Positions 9,481-17,194 of a stretch of 20,884 bases of DNA are shown here, piece after piece. Source of the stretch: Aureococcus anophagefferens (taxonomy: Eukaryota > Sar > Pelagophyceae > Pelagomonadales > Pelagomonadaceae). The notes below the pieces were generated by a model, which was given only the letters and a program-made list of their open reading frames with translations, was not told the DNA's origin and searched no databases. Where the stretch lies: NCBI RefSeq assembly GCF_000186865.1, contig NW_008705615.1, positions 26,729 through 47,612 of the forward strand, read 5' to 3'. How positions within the stretch are numbered: position 1 is the first letter of the stretch; every line of letters starts with the position of its first letter. A program made the translations under genes and the position numbers.

Positions 9481-10146
9481 GTGACAGACAATTCCTGAGG
9501 AACATGACAATCTAGTGACTCTGGTGTCAATTCTCTGCACACCCGGCGATCCGGGGCGATCTCGGAGGTCCGAGGGACCTCAAATGCAATAGAATCTTCA
9601 CCTTTGAAGCCAACTTTCTTGCTACGCGCAGGGTGGTGGAGCATGAGCATTTTTGTGCTGCGAAAACTGCCGCGTCCAAGTATTCAGCACGATTCATAAA
9701 CGAGATTGTCACGGCCTCATGACGTACATGTGGCAGGCTATTTCTAGATTCGACCTTGGAAACCTAGCGGCTCAAGCGTCACCTATCCGCAAGATGCGCT
9801 TGCCTATTATTGGTATGGGCGTCAGGTCATACGCGCACCTCAGCTGATCAGCTCCGTTTCAGGGAGGAGCTGCATCTGGCGGTCTGTTTTTCGCGTGCAA
9901 GAGGCGCATTACGGGACTGTTGTTCCTGATCAGTTGACCTGGAGGATAGACTTGTGTGGCAACTCAGAGCACCTCCACGACGGAAAAAATGTTCGGCTCG
10001 TACACACATCAAAGGTGGAGAAGCAAGATGTCAATACCTGTTCACAATACTATCTCAGACAGTCAGCTTCACAGCTAGGCAACGTGCCTGCGAAGACTCC
10101 AGCAGATACACTCACGAGCTTGAAAGCTAGCAATCAAATCGTCTAG
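9481..10146 (+). other. Eroded PKS tail, no domain recognised
   Basis: Frame 1 continues with several stops to 9894 and is then open from 9895 to TAG 10144-10146, a stretch of 83 codons with a mixed hydrophilic composition and no motif I recognise. By position it would hold the rest of DH2 and whatever followed. The gene's true 3' end may have been lost. Confidence 0.4.
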
Positions 10147-10409
10147 GGTAAATCATCGTGATCTGCAACGACAACTCGACTCAGATAAATGTCTCGCAGC
10201 AGCTCAGCGAGGTTGCACAGTCGCCGGACAGTGCACCTGCTGGATAGTAGTTTGACTGGCGTCATAGCGACGTTAGGAAGCTAGCAAACTATCCTAACTT
10301 TCTAAAGCATTTGAAATAGAATGATATAGTTGGATCATCATTCCTTAAGTGCAGCACTATCGAGGTGCGCAACGCTATATCAATCCCAGATTATTAACGC
10401 GCGATCATT
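10147..10409. other. Intergenic spacer with a 20-nt shared motif
   Basis: There is no ORF of note. It contains the motif at 10316-10335 that recurs at 14282-14301, about 75 bases before the ATG of the next gene, and it should include that gene's promoter. No TATA box or other core element could be assigned safely. Confidence 0.5.
10316..10335 (+). repeat. 20-nt direct repeat, copy 1 of 2
   Basis: ATAGAATGATATAGTTGGAT matches 14282-14301 at 19 of 20 positions in the same orientation. It lies 75 bases upstream of the ATG at 10410. The two copies bracket the membrane-protein gene, the retroelement remnant and the sulfotransferase gene. Confidence 0.7.
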
Positions 10410-11393
10410 ATGAACAACTTGTGCAAAGTGGTGTGCGTTTGCGTTGGACTCTTCTTCGGCCTCATCTTTGCGATGATGATTCCCGCAAACGTCGCAAAAT
10501 TCGCTAAAGAAATTGTCCGCAGTGGTCTTCGCCAGGGAAAAATTGGCGGTTCAGTGAACCGCCGGGCCTCCTTCGACGATGCCATTCTCAAAATGAATTA
10601 CGCCATCGCCTTTGGTGGTGGCCCTAGCTTTGCTGGGGTCCCTTGTGTTGGACCCGCTTGGATGTATTCGATGGGCCTCCCCGCTGACTGGAGCACCACC
10701 GGTTTGAATTACGCTGCGACATTTACCGATGATACGGACTCCGCTGGAATGGACTGGCCTGCTAGGTTAAATGTGTACGAAGATCCCGTTATCCCGATTC
10801 TCGAATGGACTGACTGTCTCCTCCAGGTGACGCCTTATGCCGCCATAGGATTGTGTGCGCGACTGCTTCAATGTCTCCCGACAGAGTGCGCGTACACCGA
10901 TTTACTCGCGCCGGCTGCAGCGACTCCTGGCTGCGTCGCTGTCTCAAATTGGACAGATTGTTCTTGCTTTATCGCCGGTCTTCCCGATTTTGCTTGGCAA
11001 TCAATCCCAGACAAGCTCAATGCGGACAAGGAAATCATGGTTATTTTAAGAGTCTATAACAGCAATGGATTTCAAGTGATACAAGTCGGTCTAGATTACA
11101 ACGGGTGGATGATTGATTTCGGCGGTGCAGGGATCCCAGGCGCATTCCACAACCCAGCGTACCTCGCGAATCCTCCGACGACATCCTTTGCTAAAACTTG
11201 GTGCGTTACATCATACACCTTCAAGGAGTGTTGGACTCTGTATATCGGAGAAGACATGGAGACGTCCGCCGCTATCATGGCCCCTGTTGGAAACATCATT
11301 TTCGCCTTAATTCTCTTTGGCATTGACCTTCTCACATTTATGACGCTTTTTCTTGTGACGGGAGGTAATGCAAAGGTAGGCCCCGCAAAATAA
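10410..11393 (+). CDS. Orphan two-TM protein with Cys-rich central domain
   Basis: This is an intact 327-residue ORF from ATG 10410 to TAA 11391-11393, with no intron needed. An N-terminal hydrophobic helix (residues about 7-27, CVGLFFGLIFAMMIP) can act as signal anchor. A second helix lies near the C-terminus (about 288-315, NIIFALILFGIDLLTFMTLF), leaving a short polar tail. The 260 residues between are probably extracytoplasmic. They have ten cysteines (79, 136, 149, 155, 160, 175, 184, 186, 265, 274) and an N-glycosylation sequon in SNWTD. The cysteine count fits a disulfide-bonded ectodomain. I recognise no family. Unlike the PKS beside it, the frame is clean, so it is probably expressed. 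A plasma-membrane or endomembrane surface protein is the most that can be inferred. Confidence 0.75.
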   Translation: MNNLCKVVCVCVGLFFGLIFAMMIPANVAKFAKEIVRSGLRQGKIGGSVNRRASFDDAILKMNYAIAFGGGPSFAGVPCVGPAWMYSMGLPADWSTTGLNYAATFTDDTDSAGMDWPARLNVYEDPVIPILEWTDCLLQVTPYAAIGLCARLLQCLPTECAYTDLLAPAAATPGCVAVSNWTDCSCFIAGLPDFAWQSIPDKLNADKEIMVILRVYNSNGFQVIQVGLDYNGWMIDFGGAGIPGAFHNPAYLANPPTTSFAKTWCVTSYTFKECWTLYIGEDMETSAAIMAPVGNIIFALILFGIDLLTFMTLFLVTGGNAKVGPAK

Positions 11394-11746
11394 ATTACGC
11401 TACATCTTCCTGCTGCTTTTAGTAGTCTACTGGTTAATAGTGTTTCATGAACAAAATCCTACCATGCGCAGCAGTTTATTACTGGCCTCATCTTCGCCTT
11501 CGCTCCCTATCGAATTCTGGCCTTCGCTCCATATCGAATTCTGGTGCTTCTTCAAAATGATTTTACTTGAAGATACGCGACCATCGCATATCGTAGTGGT
11601 TATATTTTCTCAACGTAAATATCATAAACCATTCGTTTTAAGGGGTGGCATGGAGGGACCCAGGGGGCAGGGAGAGCACACCACCGGCTACGGCCGTCGT
11701 TGAACAAGCACATCTATGAAGCAATGCTGCAGTAATCCGTAGCTAA
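11394..11746. other. Spacer without a gene
   Basis: It is AT-rich near the 3' end of the preceding gene. It holds a 24-nt tandem duplication (11497-11544) and a short GC-rich segment from about 11640. The forward frame 11440-11703 has repeat-derived content and is unlikely to code. Confidence 0.5.
11497..11544 (+). repeat. 24-nt tandem duplication
   Basis: Two adjacent copies of CCTTCGCTCC(C/A)TATCGAATTC plus TGG lie end to end and differ at one base. It looks like a recent local duplication. Confidence 0.85.
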
Positions 11747-12070
11747 GAGACGGTCTCTCGTGCGAGCATTTCAGCGGCCGATGGTGGAATCTCCACCTTA
11801 GAGGGCCCCGCGCTCCTCGAATATGCAGCGACGTGCAACGATCCCAGTGGCTTTGAGGTCCGCAAACATGTGGGTGAGGCACATGAAAAGACGCGACATC
11901 CGGACGATTGCGAGGCGACGCAAACGGGCAGCCCCAGGGGGTGGAATGAGGCGCGGCAGCTTCCCCCGACCCGATTTTCGGTCCCCTTCGAGTCACAGAG
12001 CGTCGGGAATCGTTCGTCATGGGGGCGACCAGATGCCCTCGCGGCAGCTCTTCGGCTCGAGTGGATTTGA
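11747..12070 (+). CDS. Unassigned open reading frame, possible exon
   Basis: An open stretch of 107 codons begins after TAA 11744-11746 and ends with TGA at 12070. It has no ATG near its start; the first start-like codon is GTG 11870. Its translation has ordinary composition (STLEGPALLEYAATCNDP, then GFEVRKHVGEAHEKTRHPDD), more protein-like than the Arg/Pro-rich products of the overlapping frames. No family is recognised. It lies just upstream of a retroelement RNase H fragment and could be part of the same element or an isolated exon. Confidence 0.3.
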   Translation, partial: ETVSRASISAADGGISTLEGPALLEYAATCNDPSGFEVRKHVGEAHEKTRHPDDCEATQTGSPRGWNEARQLPPTRFSVPFESQSVGNRSSWGRPDALAAALRLEWI

Positions 12071-12143
12071 TCGAGATCACCTCACCGCCTCCGGGAGGCG
12101 TGCGGCGCCGCGGGTGACACGGTGCTCACCGCGCAATGCATGA

Positions 12144-12236
12144 GGCGTTTGGTGCGAACAAACCCGGACAGCCCCCTCGGGAGCGACATTCCAGGGGGTG
12201 TTTCTTCGAAGTTGTACGCACCAAACGCCCCCTGGA
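12144..12236. repeat. Nested inverted repeat (fold-back element)
   Basis: GGCGTTTGGTGCG at 12144-12156 is perfectly inverted at 12217-12229. Overlapping the right arm is a second palindrome: TCCAGGGGGTGTTT (12190-12203) pairs with 12223-12236 with a single wobble. The two structures are mutually exclusive. It could be a small fold-back transposon remnant or a structured RNA. Confidence 0.7.
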
Positions 12237-12383
12237 ACTAAGTTGGGCCCCTCGTCGGTCGCCCCCCACCGTTAACGGCCGTTCTCGTCATCCACGGGCT
12301 GCCCCGACGCGAACTAAGTTGCTCGCCTTCGACCGATGGTCTTTCCCGAGCGACTCGCAGCCGGGCCCAAGCGTGGCAAGTAG

Positions 12384-12734
12384 TTCCTTAGCAGGTTCTT
12401 CAAGGTTCTCTCTCAGCGCTGGGGAGCGCCTTACGGGCGCCGGGGCGACAGGGTGAAGCTCCCATCCAATATCATTGAGCACCTAGACTGGTGGATCAAA
12501 GCATTGAGGGAATCGCCCGGCCGTCGGATAATGGCGACAGCCAAGCGGCACTTGAAAGGACCGTTGCTTTCGTGGATGAGCGACACCTGCCGCTGTCTGG
12601 ATGAAGGGAAACCTTCAGGGGCCGGCGGGTTCCTGCCGCTGGGCCCAGGTTATTATTGGTCGGAAGTTTTTGACGATACCGTGGTCAAATGGCTGAATAT
12701 CGCGCACTTGGAGTGTTACGGGGTATGTCACTAA
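12384..12734 (+). mobile_element. Retroelement fragment: RT connection and RNase H
   Basis: An open frame of 116 codons follows TAG 12381. It contains LPSNIIEHLDWWIKALRESP, then LLSWMSDTCRCLDEGKPS, GAGGFLPLGPGYYW, and VVKWLNIAHLECYGV. This order (a helix with W..AL...P.R, then WSDA-like, G.GG, YW, W...I..LE) is the RNase H pattern seen after the reverse transcriptase of LTR/DIRS-type elements. The acidic residues D (SDT) and E (LEC) expected in RNase H are present. No full reverse transcriptase, LTR or gag could be read upstream, so this is a truncated copy. The exact superfamily is uncertain. Confidence 0.5.
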
Positions 12735-13035
12735 CATCTGTGGCAGGATTTCCGCCTTGCGGCAACTGAGGACAAGCTGATTGGCACTGCATCGCCGACG
12801 GAGCCCCACAGAGAATCGAAGGGTTTGAGCTACGTGAGGAATCATCATTCTCTTCTGAGATGGTACGGTCGGAGGCACCTCAAGTCATGACTGCCAACTC
12901 ACAAAACCAAGATGCTTCAAATGAGTAAGATGCAGAAGTGGGCAGCAGAAGCATAAGAGTGCCCTTTTTACACTTCAGGCTAAGCTTATTGTCTCGTGTC
13001 GTGGAAGCTCTGGTGAACAGATGCAACCCAGGAAC
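12735..13035. other. Spacer without a gene
   Basis: About 300 bases lie between the retroelement fragment and the 3' end of the sulfotransferase gene. No convincing ORF, repeat or RNA gene was seen on either strand. Confidence 0.5.
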
Positions 13036-14217
13036 TTACTGAACCCAGCCCAAAACAGACCTCAGTTTGTCCATCAAGGCCTCGTCCGCTCGAATGAAAT
13101 GGTGATGCAAAGCCAACGCGGCATCATTCTCAAAGGAGAAGGCATTCGGAACTTTGGTTTTATTGTAAATGATCTTTGTATCATGGTTATTGCTCTTCTT
13201 CTCAGATACTTTCAAGAAGGAACCCAGACGTTGAAACACGAGTTCAGGCTTAGCCTTCAATATTGCGTTCTCAACAACCAAGATTCTATCCCTAGACACT
13301 GCATCGGCAAAATGTGAAATGTGATACGCCATTGAATATTGAGCGATAAGACGAGCCACGATATGAAACAAAAACGACTTCTTAGCGGCGTCACTCTCCG
13401 GGCACATCCGCATAGCTCGAAAAAATGGGACAATGCCAATGCTCTCAGCTTGCTTTTCCATCTTTAGGGTGGTCTCTATAACTGAAACTGAGTGCGTAAA
13501 TGAAATCTTCCAGAGGTCCACGTAATCTGAAAGACCACTCCCATGTGAATATATAGACGGATCTTGCATGCTGCATATAAAACGGCGAAGACTAGGGCTA
13601 TGGTTCCATCTTGCTATTTGGAATAAAATAAAGTTCACCGCTGACTGGATAGCCGAGATATGATCACGGACGCATATCACAAATTTGGCCTCCGGTCCGC
13701 ACGAAGCTGCAAGATGTGGTGTAAATACTACATCAACAGATGCGTCCATCACAACCGAACAAGGTCGTGCTCGGAAAGCTAATGGAAAGAATGTCCCATA
13801 TGGCAACCAGGGCATGACTTGCAGACGATTGGTCTCCTTGCTCATAGCAGCCAACCAGTTTGGCGTAACAATACCATCTAGGTGCCTCGGTAACATTCCT
13901 ACCAGCGCAGTGGTTCCACACTTGGGAAAACCCACCAAGTATACAGAAGGCTTGAAGCGAAAGTAACTTGTGCTGGCATACAGCAGACGGACAACCCACC
14001 GGATAGCAATTGTGGTGAATAATACCGGATACACGAGTATGAACGCCAAGCTCCGAATGGTGAACCAGTCTGGACCCGCCCAACTCAAGAAGAAGATGGC
14101 TCGAGAATGTGTTGTGCCGAACATCGAGCCAGAAAATTCAGCGAGGGGGAGGCGTGAGGCAAATAAAATTATATCGGCGAAAATATCTGGGTGATGCATT
14201 TGCGCCGTCACCGGCAT
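13036..14217 (-). CDS. Membrane-anchored sulfotransferase-like protein
   Basis: This is an intact 393-residue ORF beginning at the ATG at 14215-14217. Sulfotransferases move sulfate from PAPS to hydroxyl or amino groups of sugars, lipids or small molecules. The 5'-phosphosulfate-binding loop is GFPKCGTTAL at residues 96-105, preceded by the usual strand (VYLV). The 3'-phosphate-binding segment is FVICVRDHISAIQSAVNF at about 179-196, with RDH where RDP or RNP is typical. The later pattern YSMAYHISHFADAV...ILVVEN, and a C-terminal helix LMDKLRSVLGW, fit Golgi carbohydrate or lipid sulfotransferases. A hydrophobic segment at about 55-80 predicts a type II anchor with the catalytic part in the Golgi lumen. 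It carries no stop or shift, in contrast to the PKS. The 20-nt repeat 14282-14301 lies 65 bases before its ATG. Confidence 0.8.
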   Translation of the reverse strand: MPVTAQMHHPDIFADIILFASRLPLAEFSGSMFGTTHSRAIFFLSWAGPDWFTIRSLAFILVYPVLFTTIAIRWVVRLLYASTSYFRFKPSVYLVGFPKCGTTALVGMLPRHLDGIVTPNWLAAMSKETNRLQVMPWLPYGTFFPLAFRARPCSVVMDASVDVVFTPHLAASCGPEAKFVICVRDHISAIQSAVNFILFQIARWNHSPSLRRFICSMQDPSIYSHGSGLSDYVDLWKISFTHSVSVIETTLKMEKQAESIGIVPFFRAMRMCPESDAAKKSFLFHIVARLIAQYSMAYHISHFADAVSRDRILVVENAILKAKPELVFQRLGSFLKVSEKKSNNHDTKIIYNKTKVPNAFSFENDAALALHHHFIRADEALMDKLRSVLGWVQ

Positions 14218-14281
14218 CTCCTTGATGTTCTCCCTTGTGTGCAGGTGATAGCGCAGGTGATATTAAGGAACGATACAAGAT

Positions 14282-14301
14282 ATAGAATGGTATAGTTGGA
14301 T
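14282..14301 (+). repeat. 20-nt direct repeat, copy 2 of 2
   Basis: ATAGAATGGTATAGTTGGAT differs from 10316-10335 at one base. It sits in the 5' flank of the sulfotransferase gene, but in the opposite sense relative to that gene as compared with copy 1 and its own gene. Confidence 0.7.
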
Positions 14302-14840
14302 TGGCGATTGGAGCGCGGGGCTGACAACAGCGGTAGCATTCTGCGAGGGCACTGCGCCTACTTAAAGGCTGCCGCCTACCTCAAAGCGCAGGTGGCTCCA
14401 GCCCCTGACGAGGATAGCTTTGGGTTGGATGAACACCTGCGGAAGGCGGCGACTGCGAGTTCTGATGAGCAAGCAGCGCAGGAGGATTCGAGGGAAGAGT
14501 CAGCTGAGCAGCAGCTGCATGGATCAGATGACCCTGTGCCCCTGGCATCGCCCGAGACCACTGGGCAGGCGGGGCGATTGCCCAGGCGCCCGCAAGTGTT
14601 GTTTCTTCTAAGACTGGTAAGCAATCTATGGCCGCAACGGCCACACTGCTGGAGCAGAACCTGCAGTTGCGACCTGCAACCGCTCCGCCAAGAAGGAGCT
14701 CTAGGCTGGAGAGTATGCCGCCCCAGAGATGGTCGGAGAAACGTACAGCTCCGGGTGGACAGCATCATTGGAACTTTATGACACGAGAGTGTACCCTCAT
14801 ATATATTGCTAATGATGCCGTTTCTATACCTACATTGTAG
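14296..14840 (+). pseudogene. Degenerate Gln/Glu-rich ORF, unassigned
   Basis: The forward frame from 14296 gives AYLKAAAYLKAQVAPAPDED and a Glu/Ser/Gln-rich stretch (SSDEQAAQEDSREESAEQQ). Protein-like sequence then appears in another frame from about 14570 (SVVSSKTGKQSMAATATLLE, then QNLQLRPATAPPRRSS) to TAG 14840. A frameshift, or splicing at the GTAAGC near 14615, would be needed to join them. No family is recognised. It may be part of a mobile element or a decayed gene. Confidence 0.3.
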
Positions 14841-14911
14841 TTCCCTGTTTGTAGGTGAAATCTGTTTGTCAATACCTGTATACGCGGGAGACGCATGTGG
14901 CAAATGTAGGT

Positions 14912-14974
14912 CGCGGGCTGCCTGATACTTCGCGGGAGACTGCCTGATACTTCGCGGGAGACTGCCTGATACTT
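14912..14974 (+). repeat. 22-nt tandem repeat, three copies
   Basis: Two perfect copies of the unit CGCGGGAGACTGCCTGATAC plus TT are preceded by one copy lacking three bases (14912-14930). Confidence 0.9.
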
Positions 14975-15070
14975 AACCAAAAACAATAGTGTTCATTGAT
15001 GATTTCTCAGCAAATTTGCTATATCGGCATGACCGTTTTCTCCGCAATCCAAATAGATAACATGAGGGTA

Positions 15071-15097
15071 CAGAGTGTTGTCATTGACGACACTCTG
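15071..15097. repeat. Compact hairpin, 12-bp stem with 3-nt loop
   Basis: CAGAGTGTTGTC, loop ATT, GACGACACTCTG. Eleven pairs are Watson-Crick and one is G-T. No T-run follows and no gene ends immediately before it, so a terminator role is not supported. Confidence 0.75.
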
Positions 15098-15165
15098 TGG
15101 GTTGGTGTCATACTACGGACTGTTCCTTGGCGCCAAGTTGATGTACGGGGCTTAATTTCATTACA

Positions 15166-15187
15166 GCGGGGTCCGTCTTAATATTTT
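15166..15187 (+). repeat. Solitary GGGGTCC-family repeat
   Basis: GCGGGGTCCGTCTTAATATT matches the unit of the 17844-18006 array read on the other strand (which has TTGATATTAA), with one base difference in the core. Confidence 0.65.
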
Positions 15188-15408
15188 CTCCGAAGGCGTG
15201 TCGTTGCAGAGCAAAATACCCAAGAAATAATTACTGAGATGAACCAAGGAAAAGTCTATTAAAAGAAAGAAATATTTGGACATTGTATTCATACTGATAC
15301 TGATAAACCAGTCTTTAGACAAAGTCCTTACAGTCAGCATTCGTCTGCCCAAGTTCAACCAATTCCAGGAGGCGATCCTTTAACGCATGATGCGCCATCG
15401 GCGTCGCC

Positions 15409-16446
15409 TTACTGGCTGAGAGAAACACGCCTGGAAATAATATAAGCGGTAATGGCAAAGTTGTAAATTGCCGATACTAGCAAAGCAACCGAGTTGTGGC
15501 ACGAGTGATTCACTGGCTTCCGGTTGCGAAGTGCCAGTGGAGCTGGATCAGCCAGGAAGCTTTCGAACAGGAATTGTTTGATTTTGAACGAGATAATAAG
15601 TATCAGACTCAAGTAGATGTAGGCAGCAAAAAAGATAACACAAGCATCAGATAATCTCCAGTCAAAATCTCTGTTGAAGAAAGAAATTTGATAGATAGGC
15701 ACGTGCAAAATATAGCTACCCAAAGCGTTCCATCCGCTGTAACAGAGTATCAACAGCGGGATGTCGTAAGCGAGAGTTTGAAGCACAAAATGGTGTGTCG
15801 AGGTAAAAAACTCCGATATCGCCGGAACTATGATGCAGCCGTGACTTAGGGCACTTTGTAACTCAAACAGCCACAACTTGTTATCGTTGAGTATTTTCAG
15901 ATGCCTTTCGAGGGCTTTGCTGTGATTCTGCTTGTAGACAAATGAGTAGTACACAGTAAAGATAAATATTGTTAAAGCGAAGTGTGTATTCACAGCGCTC
16001 TGCAAACTTTTGTCACGTCCTGGTTGTTTCAGCTTGTGCTTTGAAGCATGTGATAGACTTTGACACACAAGCCAAAAAAAGAGAACGCAGCTTGCAATGA
16101 CGTTCAAGTTTGTTAGCAAGAATGGCTCCTTGAGACAGTACTGTCGTAGCTCATCCAGATTGCGGCAGCTCGAGCATGAAATGAGAATGTAAGCTACCTG
16201 GGATTTGGTGTTTGACTCACATCACACAGCTGTAGGCACTGGGACAACGACGGCTAATATTGCGAACAGATAGATAATCAGTCCAAAAATTCGGTTGCAT
16301 AACACGAGGTGCCTCCTGTAACCCATGATACTATGGGCATTCGGCCAGGGCGTTTCTGATGAACTGGACAATGCGTACAAGCTGGTCACACTCGAAGGCG
16401 TGCCAATTTTGCCCCGACTTTCCGTCCACTTGGCCGCGTCTCCCAC
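15409..16446 (-). CDS. Polytopic membrane protein split by one TGA, acyltransferase-like
   Basis: One reading frame runs from about 16446 (first ATG at 16324-16326, MGYRRHLVLCNRIFG) to the stop at 15409, broken only by TGA 16222-16224. Before the TGA there is one membrane helix (IFGLIIYLFAILAVVVP). After it come about five more, including FALTIFIFTVYYSFV and CVIFFAAYIYLSLILII. A segment GWNALGSYILHVPIYQISFF resembles the late 'lG..SY..YL.H.p' helix of membrane acyltransferase-3 proteins, which transfer acyl groups to sugars or lipids. The earlier helices with the catalytic His are absent, so more exons may lie upstream. The TGA may be a nonsense mutation. Alternatively, a 30-nt GT...AG stretch (GTGTGATG...ATCCCAG) would remove it in frame, but that is very short for an intron. 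Membrane location is firm and the family is tentative. Confidence 0.55.
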
Positions 16447-16505
16447 TCAGATGATTGAAGCAAGGGAAGACGTCAAGGATTTTTTATTAGGTAATCTTCG
16501 ATTAG

Positions 16506-16913
16506 GAAAGTAGCGCCCCGCGGGCCGCAGCCCCGGCGCTGGCGCCTCCGGCAACGGCCCTAGCATTGGCTGGAGCGGGAGGAGCACCGTTTCATCAGCA
16601 AGGGGGACAGCCGGGTGCGGGAGCGCTGGCGCCAGCGGCAGCCCCAGTCCCGGGCGCCGCAGCAGGTACCACCACTGGTGAGCGGGGGGGCGCCCCCTCG
16701 GCCGCCCCCGCCGCTGGAGCGGCCAGAAGGCGGAGCACCTCTATCAGCAGAAGCAACAGCGTTTGTTCCCGGAGGACTTCAGCACGATCAGCAAGCGGCA
16801 GCCCCGGCTACGGGCCCGGCCCCAGCGTCGCCAGCGCGGCATCAACCGACACCGTATGGTATCCGCCCCGGGGCCCGTATCCCCCGCCTTGTTTATCCCC
16901 CGTGCGGGGGTAA
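16506..16913 (+). CDS. Ala/Pro/Gly-rich low-complexity ORF
   Basis: The frame is open from 16506 (after TAG 16503) to TAA 16911-16913 without a clear ATG. It encodes Ala/Pro/Gly-rich sequence (APRAAAPALAPPATALALAG) and then a Ser/Arg-rich part (RRRSTSISRSNSVCSRR). A second forward frame is also open and Arg/Gln-rich. Two stretches (about 16585-16660 and 16735-16840) look like diverged copies of one another at DNA level, both with a CAGCAAG...CGGCAGCCCC core. The ORF end runs into the inverted repeat at 16858-16940. It could be an exon of a disordered protein or simply GC-rich repeat DNA. Confidence 0.25.
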   Translation, partial: ESSAPRAAAPALAPPATALALAGAGGAPFHQQGGQPGAGALAPAAAPVPGAAAGTTTGERGGAPSAAPAAGAARRRSTSISRSNSVCSRRTSARSASGSPGYGPGPSVASAASTDTVWYPPRGPYPPPCLSPVRG

Positions 16914-16940
16914 ATCGGCGGGGGATACGGGGCGGATACC
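16858..16940. repeat. Long inverted repeat with inner hairpin
   Basis: The left arm GGTATCCGCCCCG...GTATCCCCCGCC (16858-16888, with a six-base insertion) pairs with 16917-16940. Inside, TTTATCCCCC and GGGGGTAAA form a second stem around GTGC. Its arms share the CCCCGTATYCC core with the inverted repeat at 18674-18767. Confidence 0.85.
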
Positions 16941-16984
16941 GTATGATATCACCTTCAACTTGCCTCCACCTTGACTTCAACTAA

Positions 16985-17194
16985 ATAAGATATTTAACGT
17001 CATTGTGCTTTGTGTGCGTCACCGTGCCGATTTAGGCTGGAATTGAACCTACATTGGGGCTACTCGGGGCTACTGGGGATTGGGAATATAAGGGGCTATG
17101 TCAAACACGGGTAATTTGGGGCGATGCTAATAAAATAACATAAAAATAGCATTACGGGGCAGATAGTATCGGGATACCCCCGAAATACGTCCCA
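16985..17194. other. Spacer with G-rich short repeats
   Basis: It contains GGGGCTACTCGGGGCTACT (17056-17074), more GGGGCTA or GGGGC words, and GGGATACCCCCG near 17171, which echoes the inverted-repeat core. No ORF was seen. Confidence 0.5.

Larger units (their letters stand above)
1623..10146 (+). pseudogene. Decayed multidomain AT-less polyketide synthase with FMO
   Basis: Motifs of one very large PKS run in order along this strand: Rossmann-like region, FMO, three ACPs, KS1, DH1, unreadable stretch, two ACPs, KS2, DH2. Frame 3 (codon starts divisible by 3) is held from 1623 to about 3480. A shift near an A6 run then moves it to frame 1, which holds to 8547. A 46-nt intron moves it to frame 2, and a further shift near 8811 restores frame 1. 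In-frame stops include TAG 1947, TAA 2469, TGA 2568, TAG 2841, TAG 3006, TGA 3012, TGA 3156, TAG 3384, TAG 3775, TGA 3946, TAG 4015, TAG 4153, TGA 4297, TGA 4396, TAA 4738, TGA 4888, TAA 5569, TGA 5884, TAG 5941, TAG 5998, TGA 6043, TAA 7888, TGA 8383 and TAG 8407. The left end begins just after a TTTTTAG that looks like a splice acceptor, so upstream exons may be missing. It probably encodes no working product. Confidence 0.85.
14841..15408. other. Gene-free region with small repeats
   Basis: It holds a 22-nt tandem repeat (14912-14974), a 12-bp-stem hairpin (15071-15097) and one solitary GGGGTCC-family repeat (15166-15187). The rest is AT-rich, with no ORF that looks coding. Confidence 0.55.

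Noticed and set aside
1623..10146. Bacterial trans-AT PKS cluster or bacterial contamination
   Set aside because: The KS2 intron, the monocistronic two-strand gene layout and the surrounding eukaryote-type domains argue against it, although an ancient bacterial origin of the PKS is not excluded.
11688..12080. Reverse-strand ORF of 130 codons
   Set aside because: It has low-complexity Arg/Pro/His content with no motif. The forward frame at 11747-12070 is more protein-like.
14376..14903. Reverse-strand ORF of 175 codons
   Set aside because: It is a Cys/Ser/Arg-rich antisense product of the GC-rich forward ORF, with no recognisable domain.
15071..15097. Rho-independent terminator
   Set aside because: There is no T-tract after the stem, and the setting is eukaryotic.
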